A stretch of DNA of 64,000 nt from Candidatus Deferrimicrobiaceae bacterium (GCA_036504035.1 DASXVV010000006.1:666097-730096), one strand, 5' to 3'; positions 17,537 through 27,075 are shown, numbered from the stretch's first letter. Numbers and translations: made by a program. The notes: generated by a model from the letters alone, not told the origin.

Positions 17537-19540
17537 TTGGATTTTTCCGGAGTCATGCGCGATCTGTCCGTGGTGCTGGCGATCGCCACGGTCGTCGCCC
17601 TGGTCTTCGTCAAGATGCGGCTGTCGCCGATCACGGCGTTCCTGGTCGCGGGCGTGATCCTCGGCCCGACCGGCGCCGGGTTGGTGTCCGAGCCCGAAGT
17701 GGTTTCCGCGATGGCCCAGGTCGGCGTCGCCCTCTTCCTGTTCACCGTCGCGATCGACACGCCTCCGTCGAGCCTGGGCCGATTCCGGAGTCAGGTGATC
17801 TGGGCGGGCAGCATCCAGGTCGGCCTCACGCTGGCGATCGCGGCGACGGCGATGGCGCTGGCCGGATTCGATGCGCCGATGGCGGTCTTCACCGGGTTCG
17901 TCCTTTCCCTGTCCTCGACGGCGATCGTCCTCAAGGTCTACGCCGACCGCGGCGAGGCCGACAGCACGCAGGGGCGACTTTCCGCGGGCATTCTCCTCCT
18001 GCAGGACATCGCCGTCATCCCGATGATGCTCTTGACCCCCATCCTTTGGGAGTGGGGCACCGCGAGCCCGGGCACCGTGGCGTTGACGATGGGGAAGGCT
18101 GCCCTGACCGTCGGGGGCGTCCTGGTGCTGGCGCGCGTGTTGATCCCGCTGCTGATGCGCGAGGTGATCCGGCTGAACAGCCGGGAAGTGCTGGGGCTCA
18201 CCATCCTGCTCGTCTGCCTGGGCACCGCCTGGGTCGCTCACCGGTTCGGCCTGTCGATCGCGATGGGCGCGTTCCTCGCGGGATTGGTCGTTTCCGAGTC
18301 CGAGTACGTGCATGCGATCGCGGCGCAGGTGCTTCCTTTCAGCGACGTGTTCAACGGCGTCTCCTATATCGCGATCGGCATGCTCATCGACGTGAACTTC
18401 CTTCGGGCCCACTGGCCCATGGTGGCCGGCATCGCGGGAAGCGTGGCGCTGCTCAAGTTCCTGTCGACCTCCGCCGCGGTCCGGGCGGTCGGGTACTCCT
18501 GGCGGGTGACGATCGTCACCGCGATCGGCCTCGTCCAGGTGGGCGAGTTCTCGTTCCTGCTCATCGCAGACGCCTTCCAGACCCGGCTGATCGGCACCGA
18601 CCCTTACCAATTCCTGCTGTCCGTCACCATTCTGATGATGATCGCGACGCCGTTCCTCATCAAGGGGGCGCCCGGGGTGGCGCTTGCATTCGGTTTCCTC
18701 CAGGGCGTCGGAAGCGGTGCGGGCGAGACGCCAGAGGAAGTGCCGGGCCAGAAGGCGTCCGTCCGGGAAAACCATGTCATCATCGCCGGGTACGGCGTCA
18801 ACGGAAAGAATCTCGCCCGGGTGCTCAAGTCGACGCGGGTGCCTTACGTCATCGTCGACACGAACGAGTGGAAGGTCGGGGAGGCGCGCGCCGCGGGCGA
18901 ACCGGTGGTGTTCGGCGACGTCCACAGCCCGCGGATGCTCGAACGGCTCGGAGCTGCGCGGGCGCGCGTCCTGGTGGTGGGCATCTCCGACCCGATGGCG
19001 ACGCGACGCGCGGTCGGCGTCGCCAGGGGAGCGAATCCCGGGCTCTTCATCCTGGTCCGGACCCGGTACCTGGCCGACCTCGACGACCTGCTGGCGCTCG
19101 GGGCCGACGTGGTGATCCCCGAGGAGTTCGAGACTTCCGTCGAGATCTTTTCTCGGGTGCTCGCCGAGTACCAGGTGCCCGACCATATCATCCGGCAGCA
19201 GGAGCAGCTTGTCCGGAGCGGGACCTACCGCATCCTGCGCGACCGGGCCCCGCAAGGGGGCGACGAGGTGCTGGCCGAATTCGAGGCGTTCCTGGCGCGC
19301 AAGGTCATCGAGCTGTTCTACGTCTCCGATTCTTCCGGCTGGGCGGGGCGCGAGGTGAGCGCGCTTCCTGCGGGCGGAGACAGCGGCATCGTGCTCCTTG
19401 CGATCCTGCGCGAGGACCGTGCGATCGTCCAGCCCGATCCCGGCATGCCGCTGGAGCCGGGCGACAAGATCGTGCTGTTCGGCGGCCACGCGCCGCTCGC
19501 CGCCGCGCTCGAAGCGCTTTCGGGCGCGGTGCGCGGGTGA
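17537..19540 (+). CDS. Kef-type CPA2 cation:proton antiporter with TrkA-N and TrkA-C domains
   Basis: A 667-residue membrane protein. Residues 1 to about 390 contain roughly twelve membrane helices of the CPA2 antiporter fold (FLVAGVILGPTGAGLV, LSLSSTAIVLKVYADR, LLQDIAVIPMMLL). An RCK/TrkA-N nucleotide-binding domain begins near residue 410 (HVIIAGYGVNGKNLARVL, then VIVDTN and VFGDVHSPRMLERLG). The C-terminal 90 residues resemble TrkA-C (LEPGDKIVLFGGHAPL). It should export K+ or Na+ in exchange for protons under control of the RCK domain. The TTG start follows AAAGGGGCG. No KefF/KefG partner is adjacent. Confidence 0.92.
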   Translation: MDFSGVMRDLSVVLAIATVVALVFVKMRLSPITAFLVAGVILGPTGAGLVSEPEVVSAMAQVGVALFLFTVAIDTPPSSLGRFRSQVIWAGSIQVGLTLAIAATAMALAGFDAPMAVFTGFVLSLSSTAIVLKVYADRGEADSTQGRLSAGILLLQDIAVIPMMLLTPILWEWGTASPGTVALTMGKAALTVGGVLVLARVLIPLLMREVIRLNSREVLGLTILLVCLGTAWVAHRFGLSIAMGAFLAGLVVSESEYVHAIAAQVLPFSDVFNGVSYIAIGMLIDVNFLRAHWPMVAGIAGSVALLKFLSTSAAVRAVGYSWRVTIVTAIGLVQVGEFSFLLIADAFQTRLIGTDPYQFLLSVTILMMIATPFLIKGAPGVALAFGFLQGVGSGAGETPEEVPGQKASVRENHVIIAGYGVNGKNLARVLKSTRVPYVIVDTNEWKVGEARAAGEPVVFGDVHSPRMLERLGAARARVLVVGISDPMATRRAVGVARGANPGLFILVRTRYLADLDDLLALGADVVIPEEFETSVEIFSRVLAEYQVPDHIIRQQEQLVRSGTYRILRDRAPQGGDEVLAEFEAFLARKVIELFYVSDSSGWAGREVSALPAGGDSGIVLLAILREDRAIVQPDPGMPLEPGDKIVLFGGHAPLAAALEALSGAVRG

Positions 19541-19588
19541 TAATATCGAAGAAGTCCCGTCCCATATGCCGCGTTGGAGGGTCTTGCC

Positions 19589-20650
19589 ATGTGCCCTGCC
19601 CCATCCGACCAGGCCCGCTACGAGCGGGCGCTCCGCCGCTATTTCCGGATTCCCGCCGAAGAACGCAAGAGCCGGGACCGCGAAAAGCTGCTCGCCGCCC
19701 TGGGAATCGATAACCCTCCCGATTTTCTCGCGATGCATATTCCGCTTTGGGAAGCCAAGGTCGACGAGCTGCTCGACCCGTCCTCGACCGACATGCTCCC
19801 GATCAGCATCTCCCACTCCTACGTCAACTGGGTGCGCGGCGCCATCGGCACGATTCCTCCCGAGGCGCGCGTCAAGATCTTCACCTCCAAGCTCAAGGAC
19901 ACCGGGCTCAGGAAGGCGATCCTGTCGCTGATCCACGCCATCTCGCACGACGGCGCCCGAGACTTCGAGGTGCTGGACGTCGCGCTTCTCGCGAAGATGC
20001 ACAAGGACACCGTCTTCTCCGTCCGCGATTCCTCGAAGCACGCGTTCACCTTCTACCTGTCCCGCTTCGGCTGCCTCGGCGAATACATCTACGCGGGGCT
20101 GCCCGCGCTCGTAGGCCTTCCGGCGCTGCCGGCGATCTACCACCTGAGCCCGCAGGGCGAAGAGGTGCTGATCAAGCCGAAGGAGGAGGGGATCAACATC
20201 TACCTCGACGAGCCGCCGCTCGAGCGGATTCTGGCCGACGGCGACTGGTGGGTGCCGGGCGCGGCGCGGCAGGACGCCCTGGGCGACTGCATCGGGACGG
20301 CGCTTCGTTACGGGCACTACGTCGCGACGCCCGATCGGCGGGTCGTCATGATCGACAACATCGAGCTGTTCCACCTCGACGCGTCCGACGCCCGCATCTT
20401 CGAGCCGATCTACGATTTCCTGCCGCGGAAGGCGTACCCGTCCGACGCACGGAAGGCGCGCGCGATGCGGCAGGGGTACGAGGCGCTCTACCGGGACGCC
20501 TACCAGGCGCAGCGGGTGCAGATCCGGGAGGAATGGGGCGAGATCGAGCGCTACCTGATGGAGATGCGGCGCCACATCCGCGCCTATTCCGGAGAGCTCT
20601 TCGAGACGGTGCTGGCCGGCGTGAAAGCGCGCGTCCTCGGGAAGCGATAA
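19589..20650 (+). CDS. conserved-looking hypothetical protein
   Basis: I do not recognise this 353-residue protein. It is soluble, without signal peptide or membrane helix, mixed alpha/beta, and ends in a long charged helix (YQAQRVQIREEWGEIERYLMEMRR split by a few residues). Notable segments are SISHSYVNWVRGAIG, RKAILSLIHAISHDGARDFEVLD and DWWVPGAARQDALGDCIG. The ATG is preferred over the upstream TTG because GGAGGG lies 7 bases before it. It stands 48 bases after the antiporter gene and 8 bases before the penicillin acylase, so it may share a transcript with either. Coding character (third-position GC, no stops) is clear. Confidence 0.7.
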   Translation: MCPAPSDQARYERALRRYFRIPAEERKSRDREKLLAALGIDNPPDFLAMHIPLWEAKVDELLDPSSTDMLPISISHSYVNWVRGAIGTIPPEARVKIFTSKLKDTGLRKAILSLIHAISHDGARDFEVLDVALLAKMHKDTVFSVRDSSKHAFTFYLSRFGCLGEYIYAGLPALVGLPALPAIYHLSPQGEEVLIKPKEEGINIYLDEPPLERILADGDWWVPGAARQDALGDCIGTALRYGHYVATPDRRVVMIDNIELFHLDASDARIFEPIYDFLPRKAYPSDARKARAMRQGYEALYRDAYQAQRVQIREEWGEIERYLMEMRRHIRAYSGELFETVLAGVKARVLGKR

Positions 20651-20658
20651 CGCCGGAG

Positions 20659-23061
20659 TTGGCCGCCTCCCCTGCCATACGGGCTGTTGCCGCGCTGTTA
20701 CTGGCCGCGGCGCTCGCCGCCGGCGGATGCGGTCCGATCCTCGACCGCAGCGCCCCCCGCCGCGACGGCACCCTGGCGACGCCGGGGCTTTCGGCCCCCG
20801 TCACAGTGATCCGCGACCGGTTCGGCGTTCCCCACATCTACGCATCCAACGACCACGACCTCTATTTCGCGCAGGGCTACGTCCAGGCGCAGGATCGGCT
20901 GTTCCAGATCGACCTCGAGCGGCGGATGGCGCGCGGCGAGCTTTCCGAACTTTTCGGCGAGGCGACGCTGCCGGCCGACCGGCTGTTCCGCCACCTGGGC
21001 TTCGCGGCCCGCGCCCCGAAAGTCGTGGCCGACTGGCCGGACTCGACGCGGGCGATCGTCTCGGCCTACTGCGCCGGAGTGAACGCCTGCATGGCTGCGC
21101 TGAGCGACTGGCCGGTCGAGCTGCGGATGCTCCGGACGCCGCCGCGTGCTTTTTCTCCCGAGGATGTGGCGGCCGTGTCGCTGCTCAAGTCGTTCGGGCT
21201 GGCGCAGTGGCAGCCCGAGGAGATCCTTTACCGGCTGTCGTCGCGGCTGTCGCCCGCGCAGATGGCCGAGGCGATGCCGGTCGTCGATCCGGATTCGCCG
21301 ACGATCGTTTCGCCGTCCGGCGGGCATCGACCGATGGCGGTCGTCCCGTCGCTCCTCGACGCGGGGCTGGCGTCGCTGTCGACGATCGGCGGGCTGCCGC
21401 GCTCGGGCGGCTCCAATTCGTGGGTCGTATCCGGAAAGAAGAGCGCCTCGGGCGAGCCGCTGCTCGCGAACGACCCCCACCTTTACCTGCTCGCCCCGTC
21501 GGTCTGGTACGAGATGCACCTGGTGGCGCCGGGCGTCGACGTCTACGGGATGTCTTTTCCTTGCGCGCCGTGCATCGTCATCGGGCACAACCCGCGCATC
21601 GCGTGGGGCTTTACCAACCTGATGGTCGACGACGCCGACTTCTTCGTCGAAAAGATCGACGGCGACCGCGTGATGTATCGCGACGCGTGGGTGCCGCTCG
21701 TCGTCCGCACCGAGACGATCCGCGTGAAGGGCCGCGCGCCCGAGGTCGTGACGGTGCGCGAGACGCCGCACGGCCCGATCCTGTCGCCGGTCCTGCCCGG
21801 CGAGACGGCGGCGCTTTCCCTGCGCTGGGCCGGCTTCGACGGCGGCGATGCGATCGGGGCGCTCCACGCGCTCGACCGGGCGCGCGACCGGAAACAGTTC
21901 GTCGCCGCGCTGTCGGGCTTTCCGTATCCGTGCCAGAACGCGGTCTATGCCGACGTCGACGGCAACATCGGGATGGTGATGGCGGGGCGTATCCCGATCC
22001 GTAAAGGGGGCGACAGGCTGTTGCCCGTGCCGGGCGACACGGGCGACTGGGAGTGGAGCGGCTACGTGCCGTTTGCCGCGAAGCCGCAGCTCTGGAACCC
22101 GCCCGAGGGATTCATCGTCACGGCCAACTTCCCCGTCGCCGACAATGCGCAGTTCCGCCCCTACGTGTCTCGCCTCTACGAGCCGCCCGACCGGGGGTTG
22201 CGGATCCGGGCGATGCTGTCCGAGCGAGTTCGGTTCTCCCCGGCCGATTTCGCGGCGATGCAGTCCGACGTGTCGGTCTCCGGGAGCGAGGCGACGATCG
22301 CGCTGGCGCTCCGGGTGGCGCAGCGGCGCGCGGCCGAGAACCCCGCGTTCCGCGATGCGGCCGCGATCCTTTCCGCGTGGGACCGGCGCGCGTCAGCCGA
22401 CAGCCGCGCGACGCCGCTCTTCGAGGTTTTTTGCGTAAAGCTGGCCGGGCAGCTCTTCGGCGATGCGATGGGGCCGGAGCTGTTCGCATCGTTCATCGGT
22501 TACCCGCGTCTCGTCTGGAACGCGACAGACCGGATCGTTCGTCGGGGCGACTCGGTTTTTCTCTCCGATCCCGCGAAGGGGCCGAAGCGGTCGCTCGACG
22601 ATGCTGCGGCACAGGCGCTTCTCGAAGCGATGGGATTCCTGTCGGAGCGTCTCGGGACCGCATCGTCGACCTGGCGCTGGGGACAGATGCATCAGGCGAC
22701 GTTCGGCCATCCGTTCGGGAAGAATCGCTTCCTGAGCCGCTGGTTCGACATCGGGCCGTTCCCCGTCCCGGGCGACGGGCGCACGGTGTTCAAGCAGGAG
22801 TTCCCGCTCGGGGGAAAAGATTTTCCGGTGAAGGTCGGGCCGTCGATGCGGATGATCGTCTCGCCGGGTGACCGCGACGCAGCAACCTCGTCGATCACGA
22901 CGGGGGAATCCGGGCATTTCTTCGAGGCGCACTATGCCGACCAAGCGCCCCTGTGGCTCGCGGGGAAGGGGCATCCCGCCTGGACCTCGCGGGCGTCGAT
23001 CGAGGCGAACGCCGAGCATCGGCTGCGGCTCGTGCCGCCCGGAAAGTCCGCTGGCCGCTGA
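20659..23061 (+). CDS. penicillin acylase family Ntn-hydrolase, probable lipoprotein
   Basis: An 800-residue S45 peptidase/penicillin acylase precursor. The N-terminus has a hydrophobic export segment ending in AAGGC, a plausible lipobox. The alpha-chain motif VIRDRFGVPHIYA and YVQAQDRLFQID are family hallmarks. The autocatalytic nucleophile is S252 in SGGSNSWVVSG, where the chain should be cut, and NDPHL follows as in active enzymes. Members hydrolyse amide bonds in penicillins or acyl-homoserine lactones; the natural substrate here is unknown. The start is uncertain: TTG is the only usual start codon giving a whole signal peptide, but its ribosome site is too close. Confidence 0.88.
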   Translation: MAASPAIRAVAALLLAAALAAGGCGPILDRSAPRRDGTLATPGLSAPVTVIRDRFGVPHIYASNDHDLYFAQGYVQAQDRLFQIDLERRMARGELSELFGEATLPADRLFRHLGFAARAPKVVADWPDSTRAIVSAYCAGVNACMAALSDWPVELRMLRTPPRAFSPEDVAAVSLLKSFGLAQWQPEEILYRLSSRLSPAQMAEAMPVVDPDSPTIVSPSGGHRPMAVVPSLLDAGLASLSTIGGLPRSGGSNSWVVSGKKSASGEPLLANDPHLYLLAPSVWYEMHLVAPGVDVYGMSFPCAPCIVIGHNPRIAWGFTNLMVDDADFFVEKIDGDRVMYRDAWVPLVVRTETIRVKGRAPEVVTVRETPHGPILSPVLPGETAALSLRWAGFDGGDAIGALHALDRARDRKQFVAALSGFPYPCQNAVYADVDGNIGMVMAGRIPIRKGGDRLLPVPGDTGDWEWSGYVPFAAKPQLWNPPEGFIVTANFPVADNAQFRPYVSRLYEPPDRGLRIRAMLSERVRFSPADFAAMQSDVSVSGSEATIALALRVAQRRAAENPAFRDAAAILSAWDRRASADSRATPLFEVFCVKLAGQLFGDAMGPELFASFIGYPRLVWNATDRIVRRGDSVFLSDPAKGPKRSLDDAAAQALLEAMGFLSERLGTASSTWRWGQMHQATFGHPFGKNRFLSRWFDIGPFPVPGDGRTVFKQEFPLGGKDFPVKVGPSMRMIVSPGDRDAATSSITTGESGHFFEAHYADQAPLWLAGKGHPAWTSRASIEANAEHRLRLVPPGKSAGR

Positions 23062-23106
23062 TGAAAGACCGGGGGCGCGTCGAAGGCCGACGGGCGGTTC
23101 GGTGTG

Positions 23107-24018
23107 TCAGGAGGCGACGGGTGGGGTAATGCCGGATGCGGCGCAGGCGGCCTCGAACCGGGCCTCGAGCGGGGCGACCGCTGCGACGGGGCGTCCGTCG
23201 GCGGCCGCAAACGCCATCGATCGGCAATGCAGCATCATCCGCGGGGCGGGGGGCGCGCCGCCGTAGCGGTCGTCGCCCAGCACCGGGTGCCCGGCGTGCA
23301 CGAGGTGCAGCCGGATCTGGTGCGTGCGCCCGGTCTGCGGACGCGCCTCGACGAGCGAGACCTCCGCGCCCAGGGCGTCGCGCCCGCATCCCAGCAAACG
23401 GAAGCGCGTCTCCGCCGTTCGCCCGTCCTCGCGCACGGCGAATTCGGATTTTCCGAGCGGCGCGATCGGCGCTTCGACGGTCCAGTCCTTTTCCTGCGGA
23501 ACCCCCGCGACCAGCGCCCAATAGACTTTCTCGACCCGCCCAACCTCGAGCTGCCGGGAGAGGTGCGCAGCGGACTCCCGCGTTTTCGGGAACAGCATCA
23601 CGCCCGAGGTTCCGCGGTCGAGCCGGTGGACGATGCGGGCGGGCTCGGGGCTTCCGGTCGATTTGAAGTATTGGGCGACCGCGAACTCGACCGTGCCCTT
23701 GAGCTGGTAAGGCGTCCTCTGGCAGTAGATCCCCGCGGGCTTCGACAGGGCGAGATATTCCGGGTCGTCCAGAAGCAGCGCCCCGGGATCGATCGCGTAT
23801 TCGACGAATCGCTCCTCGTCGGTGATCCCGACCACAAGGCCGTCGTCCGGGTGCAGCCCGCGGGAGGCGACGCGGACGACGTCGCCGTTGACGCGGCAAC
23901 CGCCCCAGTCGATGACCTTCCGGATGCGCCCCTTCGAGAGTTGCGGGAAGAGCGCGTGGACGACGTCGTCGAGCCGCCGGCCCGCGAGCGCCGCCGTCAC
24001 GGTGCCGTGCAGGATCAC
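23107..24018 (-). CDS. RluA-family RNA pseudouridine synthase
   Basis: A 303-residue pseudouridine synthase. An N-terminal S4-like RNA-binding domain (RRLDDVVHALFPQLSKGRIRK, in part) is followed by the catalytic domain with the RluA motif HRLDRGTSG, catalytic Asp D134, and the late motif ARPQTGRTHQIRLHL. It isomerises uridine in rRNA or tRNA. The exact target (RluA, RluC or RluD type) cannot be read from sequence. Its start overlaps the stop of the Nudix gene by four bases. It faces the penicillin acylase gene end to end, with about 45 bases between them. Confidence 0.92.
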   Translation of the reverse strand: MILHGTVTAALAGRRLDDVVHALFPQLSKGRIRKVIDWGGCRVNGDVVRVASRGLHPDDGLVVGITDEERFVEYAIDPGALLLDDPEYLALSKPAGIYCQRTPYQLKGTVEFAVAQYFKSTGSPEPARIVHRLDRGTSGVMLFPKTRESAAHLSRQLEVGRVEKVYWALVAGVPQEKDWTVEAPIAPLGKSEFAVREDGRTAETRFRLLGCGRDALGAEVSLVEARPQTGRTHQIRLHLVHAGHPVLGDDRYGGAPPAPRMMLHCRSMAFAAADGRPVAAVAPLEARFEAACAASGITPPVAS

Positions 24019-24542
24019 GAGCGGATGCCCCGCGCCGATGCCCGGAACAGCGCGGCGATGGTTTTGCCGTCGTTGATCCTCCCGTCGGCGGCCATCTCCA
24101 GCGCCTCGTCCAGCGGCAGACGGACCGTCTCGATGTCCTCGTACTGCTCGGGCGCGGCCTCGCCCTGTGACAATGCCCGCCCCAGGTACAAGTGGATCAC
24201 CTCGTCGAAGACGCCCGGGGATGCGCGGAAAATGCCCAGCGATTCGAGCTGATTGGCGCGCAGGCCGGTTTCCTCGGTCATCTCCCGCCGGCCGCAGTCG
24301 GCCGGGTCTTCGCCGGCGTCAAGGCGCCCGGCGGGGATCTCGAGAAGGAACCCGTCGGCCGCAGGCCTGAGCTGTCGGATCAGTGTGACGGTTCCGTCGT
24401 CGTGCAGCGGCAGCACGCCGACGCCGCCCGGGTGCCGGATGATCTGGTAGGTGTGCCATCCTCGGTCGCCGATCTTCACCTCCATCTGCTCGATATGGAC
24501 GACGAGCCCTTCGAAGATCGTGGCGTGGTTGCGGGTTTCCAT
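24015..24542 (-). CDS. Nudix hydrolase, ADP-ribose pyrophosphatase type
   Basis: A 175-residue Nudix protein. The Nudix box is complete: GRLDAGEDPADCGRREMTEE followed by TGL, with REMTEE supplying the metal-binding glutamates. The upstream GGVGVLPLHDDGTVTLIRQ and the proline 16 residues beyond the box (FRASPGVFDE) fit the ADP-ribose pyrophosphatase group. It hydrolyses ADP-ribose or similar nucleoside diphosphate compounds. It is the first gene of a two-gene unit with the pseudouridine synthase and diverges from the DUF4337 gene. Confidence 0.9.
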   Translation of the reverse strand: METRNHATIFEGLVVHIEQMEVKIGDRGWHTYQIIRHPGGVGVLPLHDDGTVTLIRQLRPAADGFLLEIPAGRLDAGEDPADCGRREMTEETGLRANQLESLGIFRASPGVFDEVIHLYLGRALSQGEAAPEQYEDIETVRLPLDEALEMAADGRINDGKTIAALFRASARGIRS

Positions 24543-24619
24543 GGGGGTGCTCCGGATTCGGGTAATGTGTCATGATGACACGAAACGGAATTGACGCGAT
24601 CGACAAGGAGATGCCGGTC

Positions 24620-25207
24620 ATGGCTGAAATCGAGATGCCCGTTCCCGAAGAGCTGGAAGAGGCGCGCGGCAAGCGCTTTACGCGCCGGGTTGCGCTGACC
24701 ACCGCGATCTATGCGGTGCTGCTGGCGATCACGTCGCTCGGCGGCAACAATGCGACCAAGGAGATGATGCTGGCGCAGCAGCAATCCGCGGACCAGTGGA
24801 ACTTCTACCAGGCGAAGAATCTCCGGGAGAATTTCGCACGGAACCAGCGCGAGACGCTCGAGGTGATGCAGCTGGAGCGCAGCGGCGGAATGAGCGTTGC
24901 GGCGCGCGCGAAATACGAGGAACTCATCCGGAAGGCGACCGGGGATGAGACGCGGCTCCGGTCGGAGAAGAAGACGATCGGCGAGGAGGCCGGGAAGCTG
25001 GAAAAGGAGCGCGACGTCTATCGTTCCAAGGACCCGTACTTCGATTTCGCCGAGGTGCTGCTGCAAATATCCATCGTCCTGGCGTCGATCGCCATCTTGT
25101 CCGGAGCGATGCCGGTCTATCTCTTTTCGATGGTTTCCGCGGGCACGGGCGCCCTGCTGATGCTCAACGGATTTCTCATGATCTTCCGGCTTCCGTTCCT
25201 CCACTAG
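24620..25207 (+). CDS. DUF4337-like membrane protein
   Basis: A 195-residue protein with one N-terminal membrane helix (TTAIYAVLLAITSLGG), a long charged, probably coiled-coil middle (QQSADQWNFYQAKNLRENFARN split) and two C-terminal helices. The order helix, coiled coil, two helices and the NNATKEMMLAQQQSADQWNFYQ-like core are typical of DUF4337, whose function is unknown. The start is placed at the ATG with AAGGAG nine bases upstream; two in-frame ATGs further upstream lack a ribosome site. Confidence 0.75.
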   Translation: MAEIEMPVPEELEEARGKRFTRRVALTTAIYAVLLAITSLGGNNATKEMMLAQQQSADQWNFYQAKNLRENFARNQRETLEVMQLERSGGMSVAARAKYEELIRKATGDETRLRSEKKTIGEEAGKLEKERDVYRSKDPYFDFAEVLLQISIVLASIAILSGAMPVYLFSMVSAGTGALLMLNGFLMIFRLPFLH

Positions 25208-25219
25208 GCCGCCGTTCCC

Positions 25220-26410
25220 ATGACGGATCGGGGCCTCAATGCCGGCGGGGAGCGGGGCGAGGCGTTCGGGATCCTTTCCGGCGGCATGCTCGGGATGATG
25301 GTCGCGATGGCGATCGGCCGTTTCGTCTTCGCGCCGATCCTGCCGATGATGCAGCGCGACCTGGGGGTCACGCACGCGACCGCCGGGGGGCTGGCCTCAC
25401 TCAACTACATCGGGTACCTCGCGGGGGCGCTGGCCTGCTCGGTCCGCCCCGGGCTGCTGCGCAGCGGCGCCGTCAACCTCGGGGCGCTCTCCGCGAGCAT
25501 CGCGACGACGTTCCTGATGGCGGCGACGACTTCGACCGCGGCCTGGGGGACGCTGCGCTTCGTCTCGGGCGCGGCGAGCGCGGTGTTGTTCGTGGCGATC
25601 TCGATCGAGGTGGCCGAACGGATGGCACAGGCGGGCGCCGAGCGGTGGAGCGGCGCGCTCTACGGCGGCATTGGGCTCGGGATCGCGCTCACGGGAACGT
25701 TGGTGCCGCGGCTGGACGCCCTGGGCGGGTGGCGCGGGGCCTGGGTCGGCATGGGCGCGCTGGCGATCGTGCTGGCGCTTCTCGGCGTCGCGCTGGCGCA
25801 CAAACGGACCCCGTCGATGCGCATCGAGACCCGCGACGCGGGCGGGGCGGGCGACCTCGGGTCGATCCGCATCCTCGCCGCCGCTTACTTCCTGGAGGGG
25901 CTGGGCTACATCGTCAGCATCACGTTCATTGTCGTGATGGTCGCCCGGATCCCCGGGCTCGCGTCGTTTGCGCCCTCGAGCTGGGTGGTCGTCGGGCTCG
26001 CCGCCGCACCCTCCACGCTGCTCTGGCAGTGGGCCGGCCGTTGCATCGGCGTTAAGGCCGCGCTCTTCCTCGCTTACGTCATCCAGTGCGTCGGCATCCT
26101 GGTCGGCGTCAAGGCCGCCACCGTCCCGCTGGTGATCCTGTCGGCCGCCTGCTTCGGCGGCACCATGCTGGGGATCGTGACGCTGGCGATGGCGGAGGGG
26201 AGCCGCCGCGCGGGCCGCGACGCCCGTCGGGCGGCCGGGATCCTGACGACCTGCTTCGGGGCGGGGCAGGTGCTGGGTCCCTCGATCGCGGGGCGGATCG
26301 CCGACGCGCAGGGGAGCTTCGAGATCCCGCTGCTGCTGGCCGCCGCCTCGGTCGCAGTGGGGGCGATGCTGGTCCTCCTCGACGGAGACTATCGCCGCCG
26401 CGCATCCTGA
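25220..26410 (+). CDS. YbfB/YjiJ-family MFS transporter
   Basis: A 396-residue membrane protein with about twelve hydrophobic helices. The opening MLGMMVAMAIGRFVFAPILPMM and LASLNYIGYLAGAL are typical of the YbfB/YjiJ family, where the conserved GIGRF-like motif is near the first helix. Transport substrate unknown. It starts 12 bases after the DUF4337 gene, suggesting a shared transcript. The C-terminal half retains the second MFS pseudo-repeat (CFGAGQVLGPSIAGRIAD). Confidence 0.85.
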   Translation: MTDRGLNAGGERGEAFGILSGGMLGMMVAMAIGRFVFAPILPMMQRDLGVTHATAGGLASLNYIGYLAGALACSVRPGLLRSGAVNLGALSASIATTFLMAATTSTAAWGTLRFVSGAASAVLFVAISIEVAERMAQAGAERWSGALYGGIGLGIALTGTLVPRLDALGGWRGAWVGMGALAIVLALLGVALAHKRTPSMRIETRDAGGAGDLGSIRILAAAYFLEGLGYIVSITFIVVMVARIPGLASFAPSSWVVVGLAAAPSTLLWQWAGRCIGVKAALFLAYVIQCVGILVGVKAATVPLVILSAACFGGTMLGIVTLAMAEGSRRAGRDARRAAGILTTCFGAGQVLGPSIAGRIADAQGSFEIPLLLAAASVAVGAMLVLLDGDYRRRAS

Positions 26411-26446
26411 CCGGCGGACCGGTTTCGGGAGCGCATCCCGGCTCCG

Positions 26447-26704
26447 TCACCCGGGGCGGGTCGCCTCCTCGAGCCAGGCGAGGTACGCCAGTGCTTCCGC
26501 CCGTCCGCTGCCGCACATCTCGACCGACGCCTGGAGCCCCGCACAGACGGCGGGGCGCCCCGGACCCCGGAAGATCGCGCAGAGCAGGTCGGCGGTGAGG
26601 TGCACGCACGCGACGCCAGCCGGCTTCCCTTCGGGCATGCCGGGGATGGCGCTGGAGATCGAGGGCGCGACGCAGCACGCGCCGCAACCGGGCCGGCATT
26701 CCAC
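26447..26704 (-). CDS. YkgJ-family cysteine cluster protein
   Basis: An 85-residue protein with the CxxxCGACC opening (CRPGCGACC) and later cysteines in [18 protein letters not shown] and EMCG, the spacing of the YkgJ/YcgN zinc- or iron-chelating family. Function is unknown; a metal centre is inferred from the cysteines. It is shorter than many members but covers the whole motif set. It lies convergent to the MFS gene and upstream of the tRNA-Arg gene on the other strand. Confidence 0.82.
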   Translation of the reverse strand: MECRPGCGACCVAPSISSAIPGMPEGKPAGVACVHLTADLLCAIFRGPGRPAVCAGLQASVEMCGSGRAEALAYLAWLEEATRPG

Positions 26705-26779
26705 TCGATGGGACTCCTTCCTGCACAGGGGGGAAGCCTCTCCCGGCCGCCGTACGGCGAAACGCCGCTCGGCTATCCG

Positions 26780-26808
26780 TTGACCCGTCCGCGCGATTCG
26801 AGTATATT
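26780..26808 (+). promoter_or_regulatory. promoter of tRNA-Arg
   Basis: TTGACC and TATATT are separated by 17 bases, and the tRNA begins 15 bases after the -10 element. This is a near-consensus sigma70-type promoter. Confidence 0.8.
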
Positions 26809-26823
26809 ATCTTTTCTTTACGT

Positions 26824-26900
26824 GCGCCCATGGCTCAGCTGGATAGAGCATCAGACTACGAATCTGAGGGTCGGAAGTTCGAATCTTCCTGGGCGCACCA
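26824..26900 (+). tRNA. tRNA-Arg (anticodon ACG)
   Basis: A full cloverleaf can be folded: acceptor GCGCCCA with TGGGCGC, D-arm GCTC/GAGC, anticodon stem CAGAC... with loop containing ACG, and T-loop GTTCGAATC. CCA is encoded. The anticodon ACG (read as ICG) gives arginine. The accessory region begins directly downstream, but no att-type duplication of the tRNA 3' end was noticed. Confidence 0.95.
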
Positions 26901-26911
26901 TGAAATCATTG

Positions 26912-26944
26912 GGGGCTAGGCCATCGCGGCTTAGCCCCTTTTTT
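26912..26944 (+). terminator. terminator after tRNA-Arg
   Basis: GGGGCTA pairs with TAGCCCC around a 13-base loop, followed by six T. Confidence 0.85.
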
Positions 26945-27075
26945 CGTCCTCCGGTCCTCCTCCGGTCCGCACGCGATCGGCTTTGGCACCCAAGATTCTT
27001 TTCCTACGGCATCGTAGACGCGAGGAAGGAGCCCGGGAGGCCGGGTGATATCTATTTCCCGGTTTTCCGTTCAGT

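Noticed and set aside
17465..20575. A 1036-codon minus-strand open frame over the antiporter and hypothetical genes
   Set aside because: Same antisense effect; the plus-strand antiporter has all family motifs. The protein would be Arg/His/Asp repeats without fold.
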